A stretch of 64,000 bases of DNA from positions 4,147,501 to 4,211,500 of the forward strand of contig JAGTPG010000002.1 of assembly GCA_018195615.1 (NCBI GenBank). The letters run 5' to 3'. Of the stretch, positions 26,860 through 35,718 are shown one piece after another. A program made the position numbers and the translations under genes. This DNA is from Streptomyces tuirus (lineage in GTDB: Bacteria; Actinomycetota; Actinomycetes; Streptomycetales; Streptomycetaceae). The notes beneath the pieces were generated by a model. It made no database searches. It saw nothing but the letters and a program-made list of their open reading frames with translations, and had not been told where the DNA came from. Within the stretch, counting starts at the first letter, position 1. The number at the start of each line of letters is the position of its first letter.

Positions 26860-26974
26860 CCCGGAACGGGTCACCTCTGCCGGGTGAAGTCGACGGAGGC
26901 GTCGGGGCCGAGGATCGGGGAGAAGGCGCCGTTTGGCCGCCACTCCCCCACGGCCCACCCGCGGAGAACAGTTC

Positions 26975-27175
26975 ATGCGCTACGAGATCCGCGTAGAGGG
27001 ACACATGTCGGAGACGCTGACCAAGGCGTTCCCCGAGCTGGGCCACGTGATCGTGTCCGACCAGACGGTCCTGTACGGGCCGGTCGTCGACGAGGCGCAC
27101 CTGTACGGGCTGCTGGCCCGCTTCCAGTCGCTGGGTCTGCGCGTCGTGGAGATGCGGCAGCTGCCGGAGCGCTGA
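26975..27175 (+). CDS. small conserved cytoplasmic protein
   Basis: 66 residues (MRYEIRVEGHMSET to EMRQLPER). The alternating hydrophobic pattern suggests a compact alpha/beta domain of ferredoxin-like kind (beta-alpha-beta-beta). ATG 26975 follows CGGAGAAC; the longer frame from 26933 is rejected. Similar small proteins occur widely in actinobacteria as far as I recall, without assigned function. Confidence 0.65.
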   Translation: MRYEIRVEGHMSETLTKAFPELGHVIVSDQTVLYGPVVDEAHLYGLLARFQSLGLRVVEMRQLPER

Positions 27176-27345
27176 CACCGGGCTGGACGCGCCCCCGACC
27201 GCCGTGCAGCACCCGACGTGCGAGCGGCTGCGCCCCGCCGCCCCGCAGGCTCACCCGCGGCGGGTGAAGCCGACCCCCACTTGCCGTGGTCACGCTGAGA
27301 GTCGGTACGGGAACGCCGCCCGAGCGCCCCGGACGGAGGACCGAC

Positions 27346-27825
27346 ATGAACGCACAGACCTACCTGGCGTACGACTTCCCCCTGCTGAGCGCCTTCTGGA
27401 CCATCCTCTGGTTCTTCCTGTGGATCATGTGGTTCGTCCTGCTCTTCCGGGTCGTCCTGGACATCTTCCGCGACGACGACCTGAGCGGCTGGGCCAAGGC
27501 CGGCTGGCTGGTGTTCTGCATCGTCCTGCCCTTCCTGGGCGTGTTCGTCTACGTGATCGCCCGCGGCAGGAACATGGGCCGCCGGGAGATGGCCCAGGCG
27601 CGGGCACAGCAGGAGGAGTTCGACTCCTACATCAGGGAGACCGCGGCCGACGCCCGGCCCAGCAGGGTCGACGAACTCTCCAGGCTGTCCGAGATCCGCG
27701 CTCGCGGCGACATCACGGACGAGGAGTTCCGCCGGGCGAAGGAACTCGTCCTGACCGGTCACGGCCAGAGCCGCGGCCCGGCGGGTCCCGCGGGCTCCAC
27801 CACCCTCCCCACCGCCGACCGCTGA
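27346..27825 (+). CDS. membrane protein with PLDc_N-type helices and SHOCT domain
   Basis: 159 residues. Two transmembrane helices (about 14–38 and 50–70; ILWFFLWIMWFVLLF and GWLVFCIVLPFLGVFVYVI) resemble the phospholipase D N-terminal membrane segment. The C-terminus has a SHOCT motif (LSRLSEIRARGDITDEEFRRAKELVL). SHOCT domains often mediate oligomerisation of membrane proteins. ATG 27346 follows GGAGGACC. The next gene also encodes a small membrane protein and is probably in the same operon. Confidence 0.8.
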   Translation: MNAQTYLAYDFPLLSAFWTILWFFLWIMWFVLLFRVVLDIFRDDDLSGWAKAGWLVFCIVLPFLGVFVYVIARGRNMGRREMAQARAQQEEFDSYIRETAADARPSRVDELSRLSEIRARGDITDEEFRRAKELVLTGHGQSRGPAGPAGSTTLPTADR

Positions 27826-27855
27826 CCGGCGGGACCACGAGAATCGAGGTGCACG

Positions 27856-28272
27856 ATGGCAGCGACGCACACCCGGCCGGCACGCACGGCCAAGCACGGT
27901 ACAGCGGCCGGTCTGGCCGTGTTCGCCGCCGTGATGCTCTTCCTCGTCGGCCTGCTCGACATCTTCCGGGGCATCATGGCCATCGCAGAGGACGACATCT
28001 TCGTCACGACGCGCAACTACGTGTTCGAGTTCGACCTGACCGGCTGGGGCTGGATCCACCTCATCCTGGGCGCGGTCTCCGTGCTCGTCGCCCTCGGGCT
28101 GTTCCAGGCGAAGACCTGGGCGCGGGTCATCGGCGTGGCCCTCGCGGGTCTCATCATCATCACCAACTTCCTCTCCCTGCCCCAGTATCCGATCTGGTCG
28201 GTCGTGATGATCGCGCTCTCCGGCTTCGTCATCTGGGCACTGTGCACGGTACGGCGTGACGACCTGGCTTAG
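27856..28272 (+). CDS. four-helix small membrane protein (DUF7144-like)
   Basis: 138 residues with four hydrophobic segments (AVFAAVMLFLVGLLDIFRG, GWIHLILGAVSVLVALGLF, VALAGLIIITNFLSL, VVMIALSGFVIWALC). The pattern with a mid-protein Trp-rich turn (TGWGWIHL) fits the widespread Streptomyces DUF7144 family. Its stop codon TAG uses the first base of an adjacent MITE, so the native C-terminus may have been slightly longer. Confidence 0.75.
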   Translation: MAATHTRPARTAKHGTAAGLAVFAAVMLFLVGLLDIFRGIMAIAEDDIFVTTRNYVFEFDLTGWGWIHLILGAVSVLVALGLFQAKTWARVIGVALAGLIIITNFLSLPQYPIWSVVMIALSGFVIWALCTVRRDDLA

Positions 28273-28433
28273 GGGTCCTTTCACTATGAGCGTCCGATCA
28301 GGTCGCGCGGTCTGGTGCCGTGCATCGCAAGGCGCCGGAGCGCCCTCGTGGCGGAGCCACGTGGGCATTTCGGCAACGCGGCGAGGTGCGGTGCCAGGCC
28401 GCGCGACCCGGACGGGCATAGTGAAGGGACCCC
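28272..28433. mobile_element. miniature inverted-repeat element (MITE), 162 bp, TTA target duplication
   Basis: Ends GGGGTCCTTTCACTATG and, inverted, GGGGTCCCTTCACTATG, with similarity continuing inward for about 50 bp (GTCCG, GGTCGCGCGG). It has no coding capacity and is flanked by TTA (28269–28271 and 28434–28436). The whole element can fold into a hairpin. It separates an intact gene from the decapitated remnant of an NAD-binding protein gene. Confidence 0.8.
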
Positions 28434-28440
28434 TTAGGGG

Positions 28441-28697
28441 GTGGGGCCGTCGGCTTCGTCGATGCCGAGGACATCGCGGCGGTGGTAGCCGCCGCGCTGA
28501 CCGACGACCGGCACGCGGGCCGGATCTACGAGCTGTCCGGCCCCCGGGCGGTGACGCTCACCGAGGCTGTCGCCACCATCTCCGGGGCCGCCGGCCGTGA
28601 GATCCGCTACGTTCCGCTCGCTGTCGAGGGCTACGTCGCGGAACAAGCGCGCCCTCGGCCGCCAGCCGCGGGCTTTCGCCGAGTTCGCTCAGCCTGA
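28441..28697 (+). pseudogene. C-terminal remnant of an NmrA-like NAD(P)-binding protein gene
   Basis: The frame reads VGFVDAEDIAAVVAAAL, GRIYELSGPRAVTLTEAVATI and GREIRYVPLAVEGYVAE, the C-terminal substrate-domain region of atypical SDR (NmrA-like) proteins. The Rossmann half is absent and the tail runs into unrelated codons. The MITE sits exactly where the N-terminal half should be. Confidence 0.7.
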
Positions 28698-28706
28698 CCG
28701 CCCTGA

Positions 28707-29423
28707 TCAGTCGGTGCCGAGGCCGTCGATGAGGCGGTTGAGGAACCGGGTGAACGTGGCTTCGGGCGTCAGGGCACGTGCGGGGGCCGCGAGGGCTTCG
28801 GCGAGTTCCGGGTGGTGGCCGTCCGCGGCGACCGTCGCGAGGTAGCGGGCTTCGGCCGCGACCCGGTCGGGCGACCGGACGGCCGCGGCCTGCAGGACCT
28901 CGTGGGCGACGTGCCCGGCGACGAACGCGGTGAGCTGGGCGAACACCTCGAGCTTCGCCGTGCCGTCCAGCCCCGTGGGCCGCAGGGCGGCGAGTGCGCG
29001 CTCCAGGAACGCCAGGGTGTTGGGGCCGAGGCTGCGGCGGGTGGAGAGGGCGGCCGGCAGCCAGGGGTGGCGGAGCATCAGGTCGCGCTGGTCGTGCGCG
29101 ACGGCCTTCAGGTCGGCGCGCCAGTCGCCGCTGAGAGCGACCGACGCCGGCAGTTCACCGCTGACGTGATCGACCATCAGCTCCAGCAGGGTCTCCTTGT
29201 CGGAGGCGTAGCTGTAGAGCGACATGACTCCGGCTCCGACCTGTGCGGCGACCCGCCGCATGGTGACCGCTTCGAGCCCTTCGGCGTCCGCCAGCGCCAC
29301 GGCGGCCGCCGTGATCGCCTCGCGGCTGAAGGCGGGCCTGCGGCCCCTGCGGGACTGACCGGCGCTCAACCACAGCTGTTCGGGGTCGACGCCCGTGGCG
29401 CCGGGCCCGCCGTCACGCGTCAC
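28707..29423 (-). CDS. TetR-family regulator (TetR_C-type)
   Basis: 238 residues. The HTH (FSREAITAAAVALADAEGLEAVTMRRVAAQVGAGVMSLYSYASDKETLLELM) lies at about residues 32–80 after a basic RRGRRPA leader. The C-terminal domain (RHPWLPAALSTRRSLGPNTLAFLERAL) is of the TetR_C class. It is divergent from a CocE-type hydrolase gene, with a 31-bp inverted repeat between them that is its likely operator. Confidence 0.88.
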   Translation of the reverse strand: MTRDGGPGATGVDPEQLWLSAGQSRRGRRPAFSREAITAAAVALADAEGLEAVTMRRVAAQVGAGVMSLYSYASDKETLLELMVDHVSGELPASVALSGDWRADLKAVAHDQRDLMLRHPWLPAALSTRRSLGPNTLAFLERALAALRPTGLDGTAKLEVFAQLTAFVAGHVAHEVLQAAAVRSPDRVAAEARYLATVAADGHHPELAEALAAPARALTPEATFTRFLNRLIDGLGTD

Positions 29424-29482
29424 GGTCCTCGTACTCCTTCTGCCGATCGCTCAGGGCCACTGCCGGAGGTCATCCAAGCACC

Positions 29483-29513
29483 CTCTATTCTCGTACACTG
29501 TACGGAAATAGAG
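29483..29513. promoter_or_regulatory. TetR operator candidate before the CocE-type gene
   Basis: CTCTATT … CGTACA-C-TGTACG … AATAGAG: the inner 13 bp are a perfect inverted repeat and the outer 7-bp arms also match perfectly. It lies 10 bp before the hydrolase ATG and overlaps its likely promoter. Confidence 0.8.
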
Positions 29514-29523
29514 GAGGGGAACC

Positions 29524-31181
29524 ATGGCATCACGCACCCACGACGCCCGGAAACCGCCGCTGTCCTCGCGGATGATGAGGGCGATGTGGCGCGATCTCCC
29601 GGCCAAGCGGCACGACGTCGGATGGGAACCGGGACTGGTGGTACCGGCCGCCGACGGCAGTCCGCTGATCACGGACCACTACTTCCCGCGCGCGGACGGC
29701 GACTTCCCCACCCTCCTGGTGCGCTCGCCGTACGGCAGGGGCGTGCCGTGGTCCCCCCAGTACGGGGTGCTCTTCGCCGAGCAGGGCTTCCACGTGATCC
29801 TGCAGAGCTGCCGCGGCACCGGTGGCTCCGGCGGCGAGTTCGACCTGTGGCGCAACGAGGCCGCGGACGGCCGGGCCACGGTGTCCTGGCTGCGCGACCA
29901 GCCCTGGTTCGCCGGAACGCTGGGGACCGTCGGCCCCAGTTACCTCGGCTACGTCCAGTGGGCGCTCGCCCTGGACCCGCCGCCGGAGCTGAAGGCGATG
30001 GTGGTGCAGGTGGGACTGCACGACCCCCACGCCCTGTTCTACGCGGACCGCGCCCTCCGGCTGGAGAACGCCCTCCTCGTCGGCGTGGGCATGACCCACC
30101 AGCATCGCGGGATCGCACCCTTCGCCAGGGCGACGCTGCGCCTGCAGCGCCGTATGCGCGACATCCTCACCGCCCGGCCACTGCGCGGGGCGTACGCGTC
30201 CGCCCTCGGAGACGTGCCGTGGCTGGACGACGTACTGACGCACCCGGACGCCGACGACCCGTACTGGAACGGCGCGTCCCTGGCACGGGCGGCCGAGGGA
30301 CAGAGCGTCCCCACGAGTCTGATCACCGGATGGCACGACGCCCTGGCCGACCAGACCCTCGGGCAGTACGCCCGGCTGCGGCAGGCCGGCTGCGAGACCG
30401 CCCTGCTCGTCGGCCCCTGGACCCACACCTCCGCCCTGCAGCAGGGCTGGCCCGAGGTCTTCGCCGAGAGCCTCGCCTGGCTGCGCGCGCACCTGTGCGA
30501 CGAGACGTCCGGCCTGCGCCCCACCGGCGTACGGATGCACATCGGCGGCGAGAACGTGTGGCGGGACCTCGACGACTGGCCGCTCTCCCCCGGCACCACC
30601 TCATGGTTCCCCACCCCGGACGGGCACCTCACCCCCAGCGCCCCGCGGCTTCCGCCGAATCCGCTCCAGTGCTGTCCCTGCGCTACGACCCGGCCGATCC
30701 CACGCCGTCCATCGGCGGTCCCCTGCTCTCCCGCACGGCCGGCCCCCGCGACAACAGCGCCCTGGAGGCCCGGGACGACGTCCTGACGTTCACCGGCCCG
30801 CCCCTGGCCGAGCCCCTGGACGTCCTCGGCCCGGTCTCCGCGCGGCTGAGCATCTCCACGGACACCGGGTACGCCGACGTCTTCACCCGCCTGTGCGACG
30901 TGGACGCGCAAGGCCGCTCCACCAACGTCTGTGACGGACTGGCCCGGCTGGAGACGGTGGGGCAGGCGCCCTCGGAGGTCACCGTGCCGATGAGTTCCAC
31001 CGCCTACCGCTTCCCGGCCGGGCACCGCATCCGCTGGCAGATCAGCGGCGGCGCCCATCCGCGCTTCGCTCGCAATCCCGGCACCGGGCAGTCCCCGCCG
31101 GACGCCGTCGACCTCACACCGACACACATCACGGTCCACGCCGACTCCGCTCTGATGCTCCCCTCCCGAGAGGCCGATTGA
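29524..31181 (+). CDS. CocE/NonD-family hydrolase (X-Pro dipeptidyl-peptidase fold), one-base deletion
   Basis: About 552 residues once corrected. The N-terminal alpha/beta-hydrolase domain has VRSPYGRG, the oxyanion segment QSCRGTGGSGGEF, the nucleophile GPSYLGY and the Asp in TGWHDAL. The C-terminal jelly-roll (SLRYDPADPTPSIGG, DVLGPVSARL, GHRIRWQISGGAHPRFARNPGTG) is the X-Pro C domain. The break is at ~30641–30648 (GCGCCCCGCGG), one base short. The family hydrolyses esters and amides, including ester antibiotics; substrate unknown. The divergent TetR gene and operator imply inducible expression. Confidence 0.88.
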
Positions 31182-31440
31182 TCCGGAAGCACTTCGAAAG
31201 ATTCGAGGACCGGAATTGTGCGGTCCGGCCGAAATGGCCAACATCGTCCGCCGGACCGGACAGGTCGCAGCCTCAACAAGCCGCTGAGCAGCGGCCATAC
31301 GCCGCCACTCCTTCGTGAACGCCGACGAATATTTCGCAACCCTCCCCGAAACCATTGACAGTTGACAGGGCCGGGCCAACACTCCCGCATGACAGCGCAC
31401 CCCCGTCACGACCCCACACGGACGAGGAGGAAGCACGCCC
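31182..31440 (+). promoter_or_regulatory. xylanase promoter region with CGAAA/TTCG elements
   Basis: TTCGAAAGATTCGA (31193–31206) and CGAATATTTCG (31326–31336) resemble the GAAA-N-TTTC-type inverted repeats described upstream of Streptomyces xylanolytic genes. A run CCATTGACAGTTGACAGG lies at ~31351–31369. GACGAGGAGGAAG near 31422–31434 is the xylanase ribosome site. Confidence 0.45.
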
Positions 31441-32114
31441 ATGAACCACCTACTCAGCCGCTTACGGCTGCTCGCCGGCAGCACCTGCACCATGCTGCTG
31501 GTCGCGGTCGCCACCCTGGCCCTGCCGGGCACGGCCCACGCGGACACGGTCGTCACCCGGAACCAGACCGGGACCCACGACGGCTACTACTACTCGTTCT
31601 GGACCGACAGCCAGGGCACGGTCTCCATGAACCTGTCCGCCGGGGCAGTTACGGCACCTCGTGGCGGAACACCGGGAACTTCGTCGCTGGCAAGGGCTGG
31701 AGCAACGGCGCGCGCCGCACCGTCACGTACTCGGGCACGTTCAACCCCTCGGGCAACTCCTACCTGACCCTCTACGGCTGGACGGCCAACCCGCTCATCG
31801 AGTACTACATCGTCGACAACTGGGGCACCTACCGGCCCACGGGCACGTACAAGGGCACGGTCACCAGCGACGGCGGCACGTACGACATCTACAAGACGAC
31901 GCGGTACAACGCACCGTCCGTCGAGGGCGTGAAGACCTTCGACCAGTACTGGAGCGTGCGGCAGTCGAAGCGGACGGGCGGCACCATCACCACCGGCAAC
32001 CACTTCGACGCGTGGGCCCGCGCCGGAATGCCGCTGGGCAGCTTCAAGTACTACATGATCATGGCGACCGAGGGCTACCGGAGCAGCGGCAGCTCCAGCA
32101 TCACGGTGCGCTGA
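31441..32114 (+). CDS. secreted GH11 endo-1,4-beta-xylanase, catalytic domain only, one-base deletion
   Basis: About 224 residues. A signal peptide (LLVAVATLALPGTAHA) is followed by the GH11 jelly roll: GTHDGYYYSFWTD, SYGTSWRNTGNFVAGKGW, the nucleophile Glu in LIEYYIVDNWG, PSVEGVKTFDQYWSVRQ, and the acid/base Glu in MATEGYRSSGS. The break is at 31641–31645: CCGGGG should have one more G (SAGGSYG). It lacks a cellulose-binding module. It depolymerises xylan outside the cell. The acetylxylan esterase starts 2 bp after its stop, so the two enzymes are co-translated. Confidence 0.93.
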
Positions 32115-32116
32115 CG

Positions 32117-32875
32117 ATGCGGGCCGCCGCACGCTCCGCACACCGCGCCCTGGTCACGACGCTGACCCTCCTCGCGACGGCCGCGACCGCCACCCTCACG
32201 GCCGGCGCCGCTCCGCCACGGGCCGCCGCCTGCTCGGGTCATGTCGGCCTCACCTTCGACGACGGACCTTCGGGGAACACCGCGAAGCTGCTCACCGCCC
32301 TCCGCCAGAACGGGCTGCGGGCCACGATGTTCAACCAGGGCCAGTACGCCGCCGCCAACCCGGCCCTGGTCCGGGCCCAGGTGGCCGCGGGCATGTGGGT
32401 CGGCAACCACAGCTACACCCACCCGCACCTGACCCGGCTGAGCCAGGTTCAGATCGACTCCGAGATCTCCCGCACCCAGCAGGCCGTGGCGAACGCGGGC
32501 GGCGGCACACCGAAGCTGTTCCGCCCTCCGTACGGCGAGACCAACGCGACGGTGAAGTCGGTCGCGGCCCGCCACGGCCTGACCGAGATCATCTGGCACG
32601 TCGACTCCCAGGACTGGAACGGCGCGAGCACCGACGCGATCGTCCGGTCCGCCGGCCGCCTCACCGACGGCCAGGTCATCCTCATGCACGACTGGTCCGC
32701 CAACACCCTCGCGGCGATACCCCGCATCGCCCAGGGGCTGGCGGCCCGCAACCTGTGCGCGGGGATGATCTCCCCGCGGACGGGCCGGGCGGTGGCCCGG
32801 GCTGACCTCCGGGTTGGCCCTCGGGCTGACGGAAACGGCGCGACGGCGACGGAACGCCGTCGCGCCACCCGGTGA
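32117..32875 (+). CDS. axeA: secreted acetylxylan esterase / polysaccharide deacetylase (CE4)
   Basis: 252 residues. A signal peptide (LVTTLTLLATAATATLTAGAA) precedes the NodB domain: TFDDGPSG (motif 1, catalytic base Asp and metal Asp), HSYTHPHL (motif 2, metal His pair), RPPYGETN (motif 3), VDSQDWNGAS (motif 4) and LMHDW (motif 5). It removes acetyl groups from xylan, helping the GH11 enzyme directly upstream. The family member I recall from S. lividans carries a C-terminal binding module after CAGMISP; here the linker ends abruptly in an Arg-rich tail that overlaps a hairpin, so the module appears lost. Confidence 0.9.
   Translation: MRAAARSAHRALVTTLTLLATAATATLTAGAAPPRAAACSGHVGLTFDDGPSGNTAKLLTALRQNGLRATMFNQGQYAAANPALVRAQVAAGMWVGNHSYTHPHLTRLSQVQIDSEISRTQQAVANAGGGTPKLFRPPYGETNATVKSVAARHGLTEIIWHVDSQDWNGASTDAIVRSAGRLTDGQVILMHDWSANTLAAIPRIAQGLAARNLCAGMISPRTGRAVARADLRVGPRADGNGATATERRRATR
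32837..32866 (+). terminator. hairpin overlapping the 3' end of the esterase gene
   Basis: GGCGCGACGGCG pairs perfectly with CGCCGTCGCGCC across a six-base loop. It lies inside the last codons of the esterase (stop at 32873–32875), which is unusual and supports a shortened reading frame. Confidence 0.65.
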
Positions 32876-32950
32876 CGTACTTGAGTACGCGTGCTCATGA
32901 CGGCCCCGCCCGGCCCCCGCGACCATGGCCGTATGAGGAAGCGGGGAATC

Positions 32951-33445
32951 ATGAAAAAGCGGGGAATGCTCACGTCCGGAGTCGCGCTCGTGCTCGGAGT
33001 GCCCGTCGCCGCCTGGGGCCTGATGGGGCAGCAGGACGCCGAGGGGATCCCGGCGAGTGAACTCGACTACGCCTTCCAGCCGTGGGGCGTCGGGGATGGT
33101 GTCGCCGCCGTCGTCGGCGGTGTCGCGCTGGTGCTCGCCGCGGTCGGGGCCGCCGTGCTCGTGCGGGGGTCGCGGCGCGGGGACCTGGACCACCGGTGGT
33201 GGGGTGTCCTCGGGCCGCTCGTGGTCGTCGGGCTCATGGCCGGTGTGGGGGTGCGGATCCTGACGGCCGGAGTCGCCGGGGCCAACATCGGAGCCGGTCT
33301 GCTGATCATGCTCGGTACGCCGGTCGCCGCCGCGCTGGTGCTGTGGGCCCTGGTGCGGGGCGTGTGGCTGGCGACGCGGGGGCACGCGGACCGCGGCGGT
33401 TCCGGCGGTCGGCGCCTGGGCGGTCTGGCCTCCGGCGGGGTGTGA
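32951..33445 (+). CDS. three- to four-helix integral membrane protein, unknown
   Basis: 164 residues from ATG 32951, preceded by GGAAGCGGGGA; in-frame starts at 32891 and 32933 are possible. Hydrophobic segments: SGVALVLGVPVAAWGLMG, GVAAVVGGVALVLAAVGAAVLV, GVLGPLVVVGLMAGVGVRIL, LIMLGTPVAAALVLWALVRG. The C-terminus is Gly/Arg-rich. No family recognised. Confidence 0.7.
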   Translation: MKKRGMLTSGVALVLGVPVAAWGLMGQQDAEGIPASELDYAFQPWGVGDGVAAVVGGVALVLAAVGAAVLVRGSRRGDLDHRWWGVLGPLVVVGLMAGVGVRILTAGVAGANIGAGLLIMLGTPVAAALVLWALVRGVWLATRGHADRGGSGGRRLGGLASGGV

Positions 33446-33577
33446 CGGGCAGCCGCACCGCGTGGCCGAAACCCCACGATGGCGAAGCGGTCGGGGCGGC
33501 CGCGTCCGTATCCCCCCAGGAAGTTCACCTAGGTTGGTGGACCGGTCCGCCCAGCCCCGCCCCCAGGAGGCCCCGCC

Positions 33578-34372
33578 GTGCCCGACGACAGCCTGCGTGC
33601 CCGTATCGACACGTCCAAGCCGCACTCCGCGCGCTTCTGGAACTACTTCGTCGGCGGCAAGGACAACTACGAGGTCGACCGCGAGATCGGCGACCAGATC
33701 AAGTCGATCTTCCCGGGCCTGGTCGACGTGGCGGTCACCAGCCGCCGGTTCCTGGGGCGGGCCGTACGGTATCTGGCAGTGGAGCAGGGCGTGCGGCAGT
33801 TCCTCGACATAGGCACCGGGTTGCCGACCGCCGACAACACCCACGAGGTCGCCCAGCGCGTCGCACCGGACGCCCGGATCGTGTACGTCGACAACGACCC
33901 CATCGTCCTGGCCCACGCCAACGCCCTCCTCACCAGCACGCCCGAAGGCCGGACCGCCTATCTCGACGCCGACCTGTACGACCCCGAGGCCGTCCTGCGG
34001 GCCGCCGCGGGCACGCTCGACCTCTCCCGGCCGGTCGGCCTGATGATCCTCAACACGCTCGGTCACGTCGCCGACCACGAGCAGGCGCGCGATCTGGTCC
34101 GACGGCTCATGGCCGGGCTGCCGGCGGGCAGCCACCTGGTGATCAGCGACAGTACGGCGACGAGTGAGGGCATGATCGCGGCGTCGGAGGCGTACAACGC
34201 GAGCGGGGCGGTGCCGTATTACGTACGGACCGTGGCGGAGATCTCCGGGTTCTTCGAGGGGCTGGAGTTGGTCGAGCCGGGGGTTGTGCGGGTGCCTGAC
34301 TGGCGGGCGGACCCGGAGGGTGCGGATGCCGGTGCGGTGGATGCGTACTGTGGGGTGGGGCGCAAGCCGTAG
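33578..34372 (+). CDS. SAM-dependent methyltransferase, DUF574/Methyltransf_19 type
   Basis: 264 residues from GTG 33578. The family opening IDTSKPHSARFWNYFVGGKDNYEVDRE is followed by the SAM-binding QFLDIGTGLPTADNTHEVAQ, VYVDNDPIVLAHANALL, and a second half VGLMILNTLGHVADH and AGSHLVISDSTA. The family is strongly expanded in Streptomyces and substrates are mostly unknown. It stands alone. Confidence 0.9.
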   Translation: MPDDSLRARIDTSKPHSARFWNYFVGGKDNYEVDREIGDQIKSIFPGLVDVAVTSRRFLGRAVRYLAVEQGVRQFLDIGTGLPTADNTHEVAQRVAPDARIVYVDNDPIVLAHANALLTSTPEGRTAYLDADLYDPEAVLRAAAGTLDLSRPVGLMILNTLGHVADHEQARDLVRRLMAGLPAGSHLVISDSTATSEGMIAASEAYNASGAVPYYVRTVAEISGFFEGLELVEPGVVRVPDWRADPEGADAGAVDAYCGVGRKP

Positions 34373-34387
34373 GGGGTTGTGCGGGTC

Positions 34388-34470
34388 GCGCCCCCAACAG
34401 AAGGCACCTCGGCCCCGCGCTCCCGAATAGGCACCTCAGCGCGCGCCCCCAAAGAAGGCGCCTCGGCCCC
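34388..34470 (+). repeat. three imperfect copies of a ~28-bp unit
   Basis: Copies begin near 34388, 34417 and 34443 (GCGCCCCCAAnAGAAGGCnCCTCGGCCCC consensus). They fill the gap after the methyltransferase stop and may act as terminator-like or scattered intergenic repeat. Confidence 0.6.
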
Positions 34471-34490
34471 TGGCCCGCGATAATCAGGGC

Positions 34491-35174
34491 ATGGCCGCAC
34501 CACCCCCTTCCCCCGAGTCGGTCCGGCGGCTGGTCGGTGATGTGCTCGCGGTGGGTGAGGCGTACTCGCTCGTTCTCGCGGGCGGGTACGCGGCGCTGGC
34601 GCACGGGCTGGTGGAGCGGGCCGGGCCGGACGTGGACGTCGGCACCGAGGACCCCGCCGGGATGGACGCCATGGCCGACACCGTCCGCGCCGGGCTGGCG
34701 GGGCGCGGCTGGCTGGTGCGGACCCTGGAGACCGGCCCCCTGGCCGCGCAGTTCCACGTCACCGACGCGGCGACCGGCGACGCGTACGAGGTCGGTGTCC
34801 GCAAGGAGGTGCTGTGGCGCCCGCCCGTGCCGACGGAGCTCGGGCCGGCTCTCTCCCTGGAGGACCTCGTCGGCACCCGGGTGCGGGACCTGGCCGACCG
34901 GGGACTCGCCCGCGACCTGGTCGACGTGCACGCCGCCGCGGCCCGCTGGAGCCACCCGGAGCTCGAGGAACTCGGCCGCCGCCACTCCCCCGAGGCCTTC
35001 GACCTCACCGACCTCCAGGCCCGGCTGACCGGCACGGACTGGCTGGACGACCGCGCGTTCACCGTCCACGGCCTAGACATGGGGGCCGTGGACGAGCTCC
35101 GCCGCTGGGCCCAGGAGTGGGCCGACGACATCGCGGAACGGCTCATCGAGGGCGAGGCCCCGGACGAGGAGTGA
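34491..35174 (+). CDS. AbiEii/MenT-type nucleotidyltransferase-fold protein
   Basis: 227 residues. VLAGGYAALAHGLVERAGPDVDVGTED holds the GG-x-A-x2-HG … DVD signature of the DNA-polymerase-beta-type NTase fold used by AbiEii-like toxins (metal Asp pair at about residues 48 and 50). LSLEDLVGTRVRDLADRGLARDLVDVHA is the second conserved helix region. AbiEii proteins are toxins of abortive-infection pairs; no antitoxin is adjacent here, so a standalone housekeeping or orphan role is possible. Confidence 0.75.
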   Translation: MAAPPPSPESVRRLVGDVLAVGEAYSLVLAGGYAALAHGLVERAGPDVDVGTEDPAGMDAMADTVRAGLAGRGWLVRTLETGPLAAQFHVTDAATGDAYEVGVRKEVLWRPPVPTELGPALSLEDLVGTRVRDLADRGLARDLVDVHAAAARWSHPELEELGRRHSPEAFDLTDLQARLTGTDWLDDRAFTVHGLDMGAVDELRRWAQEWADDIAERLIEGEAPDEE

Positions 35175-35229
35175 GCGGTACGCCGGCGACCCCGCCCGGG
35201 CCCGTCCTACCGGTCGGTACTCTGACCGG

Positions 35230-35703
35230 ATGGGGAACGGGGCAGGCGGGCAGGTGGGTGTCGGCGCCGCGCTGGTGCGGGCGGCGTTCCTGGTGGACGG
35301 TGTGTACGCGGAGACCAGCCGGGCCCACGGGCTGACCCCGCAACAGGGACAGCTGCTGTGCGTGCTCATGCCGCAGCCGTACGGCATGAGTGAGCTCGGC
35401 GAGACGCTCGGGCTGGCGAAGTCGAGCCTGACCGGGCTGGTGGACCGGACGGTGCAGCGGGGGCTGGTGCGGCGGGAGGCCGACCCCCGGGACGGGCGGG
35501 CCGTGCGGGTGGACCTGACGGAGGAAGGGGCCGCGCTCGCCGGGAAGTTCTACGCCGAGACCTGCCGCCGGATGGAGGCGCTGCCCTCCGGGCTCAGCGG
35601 CGCCGAGCGGGACCGGCTGGCCGTGCTGCTGTCACGGGTCGTGGTGGACAACGAGGTTCCGGAGGTGTTCGTGGAGGCCGAGAGGGCCTCGGGGCCCGAG
35701 TAG
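35230..35703 (+). CDS. MarR-family transcriptional regulator
   Basis: 157 residues with the winged helix LTPQQGQLLCVL, MSELGETLGLAKSSLTGLVDRTVQRGLVRREADPRDGRAVRVDLTEEG, the MarR signature (DPRDGRA wing). The N- and C-terminal helices form the dimer interface. The partner operon is not obvious; it faces an MFS gene convergently. Confidence 0.88.
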   Translation: MGNGAGGQVGVGAALVRAAFLVDGVYAETSRAHGLTPQQGQLLCVLMPQPYGMSELGETLGLAKSSLTGLVDRTVQRGLVRREADPRDGRAVRVDLTEEGAALAGKFYAETCRRMEALPSGLSGAERDRLAVLLSRVVVDNEVPEVFVEAERASGPE

Positions 35704-35718
35704 CCGGCGGACGTACGG

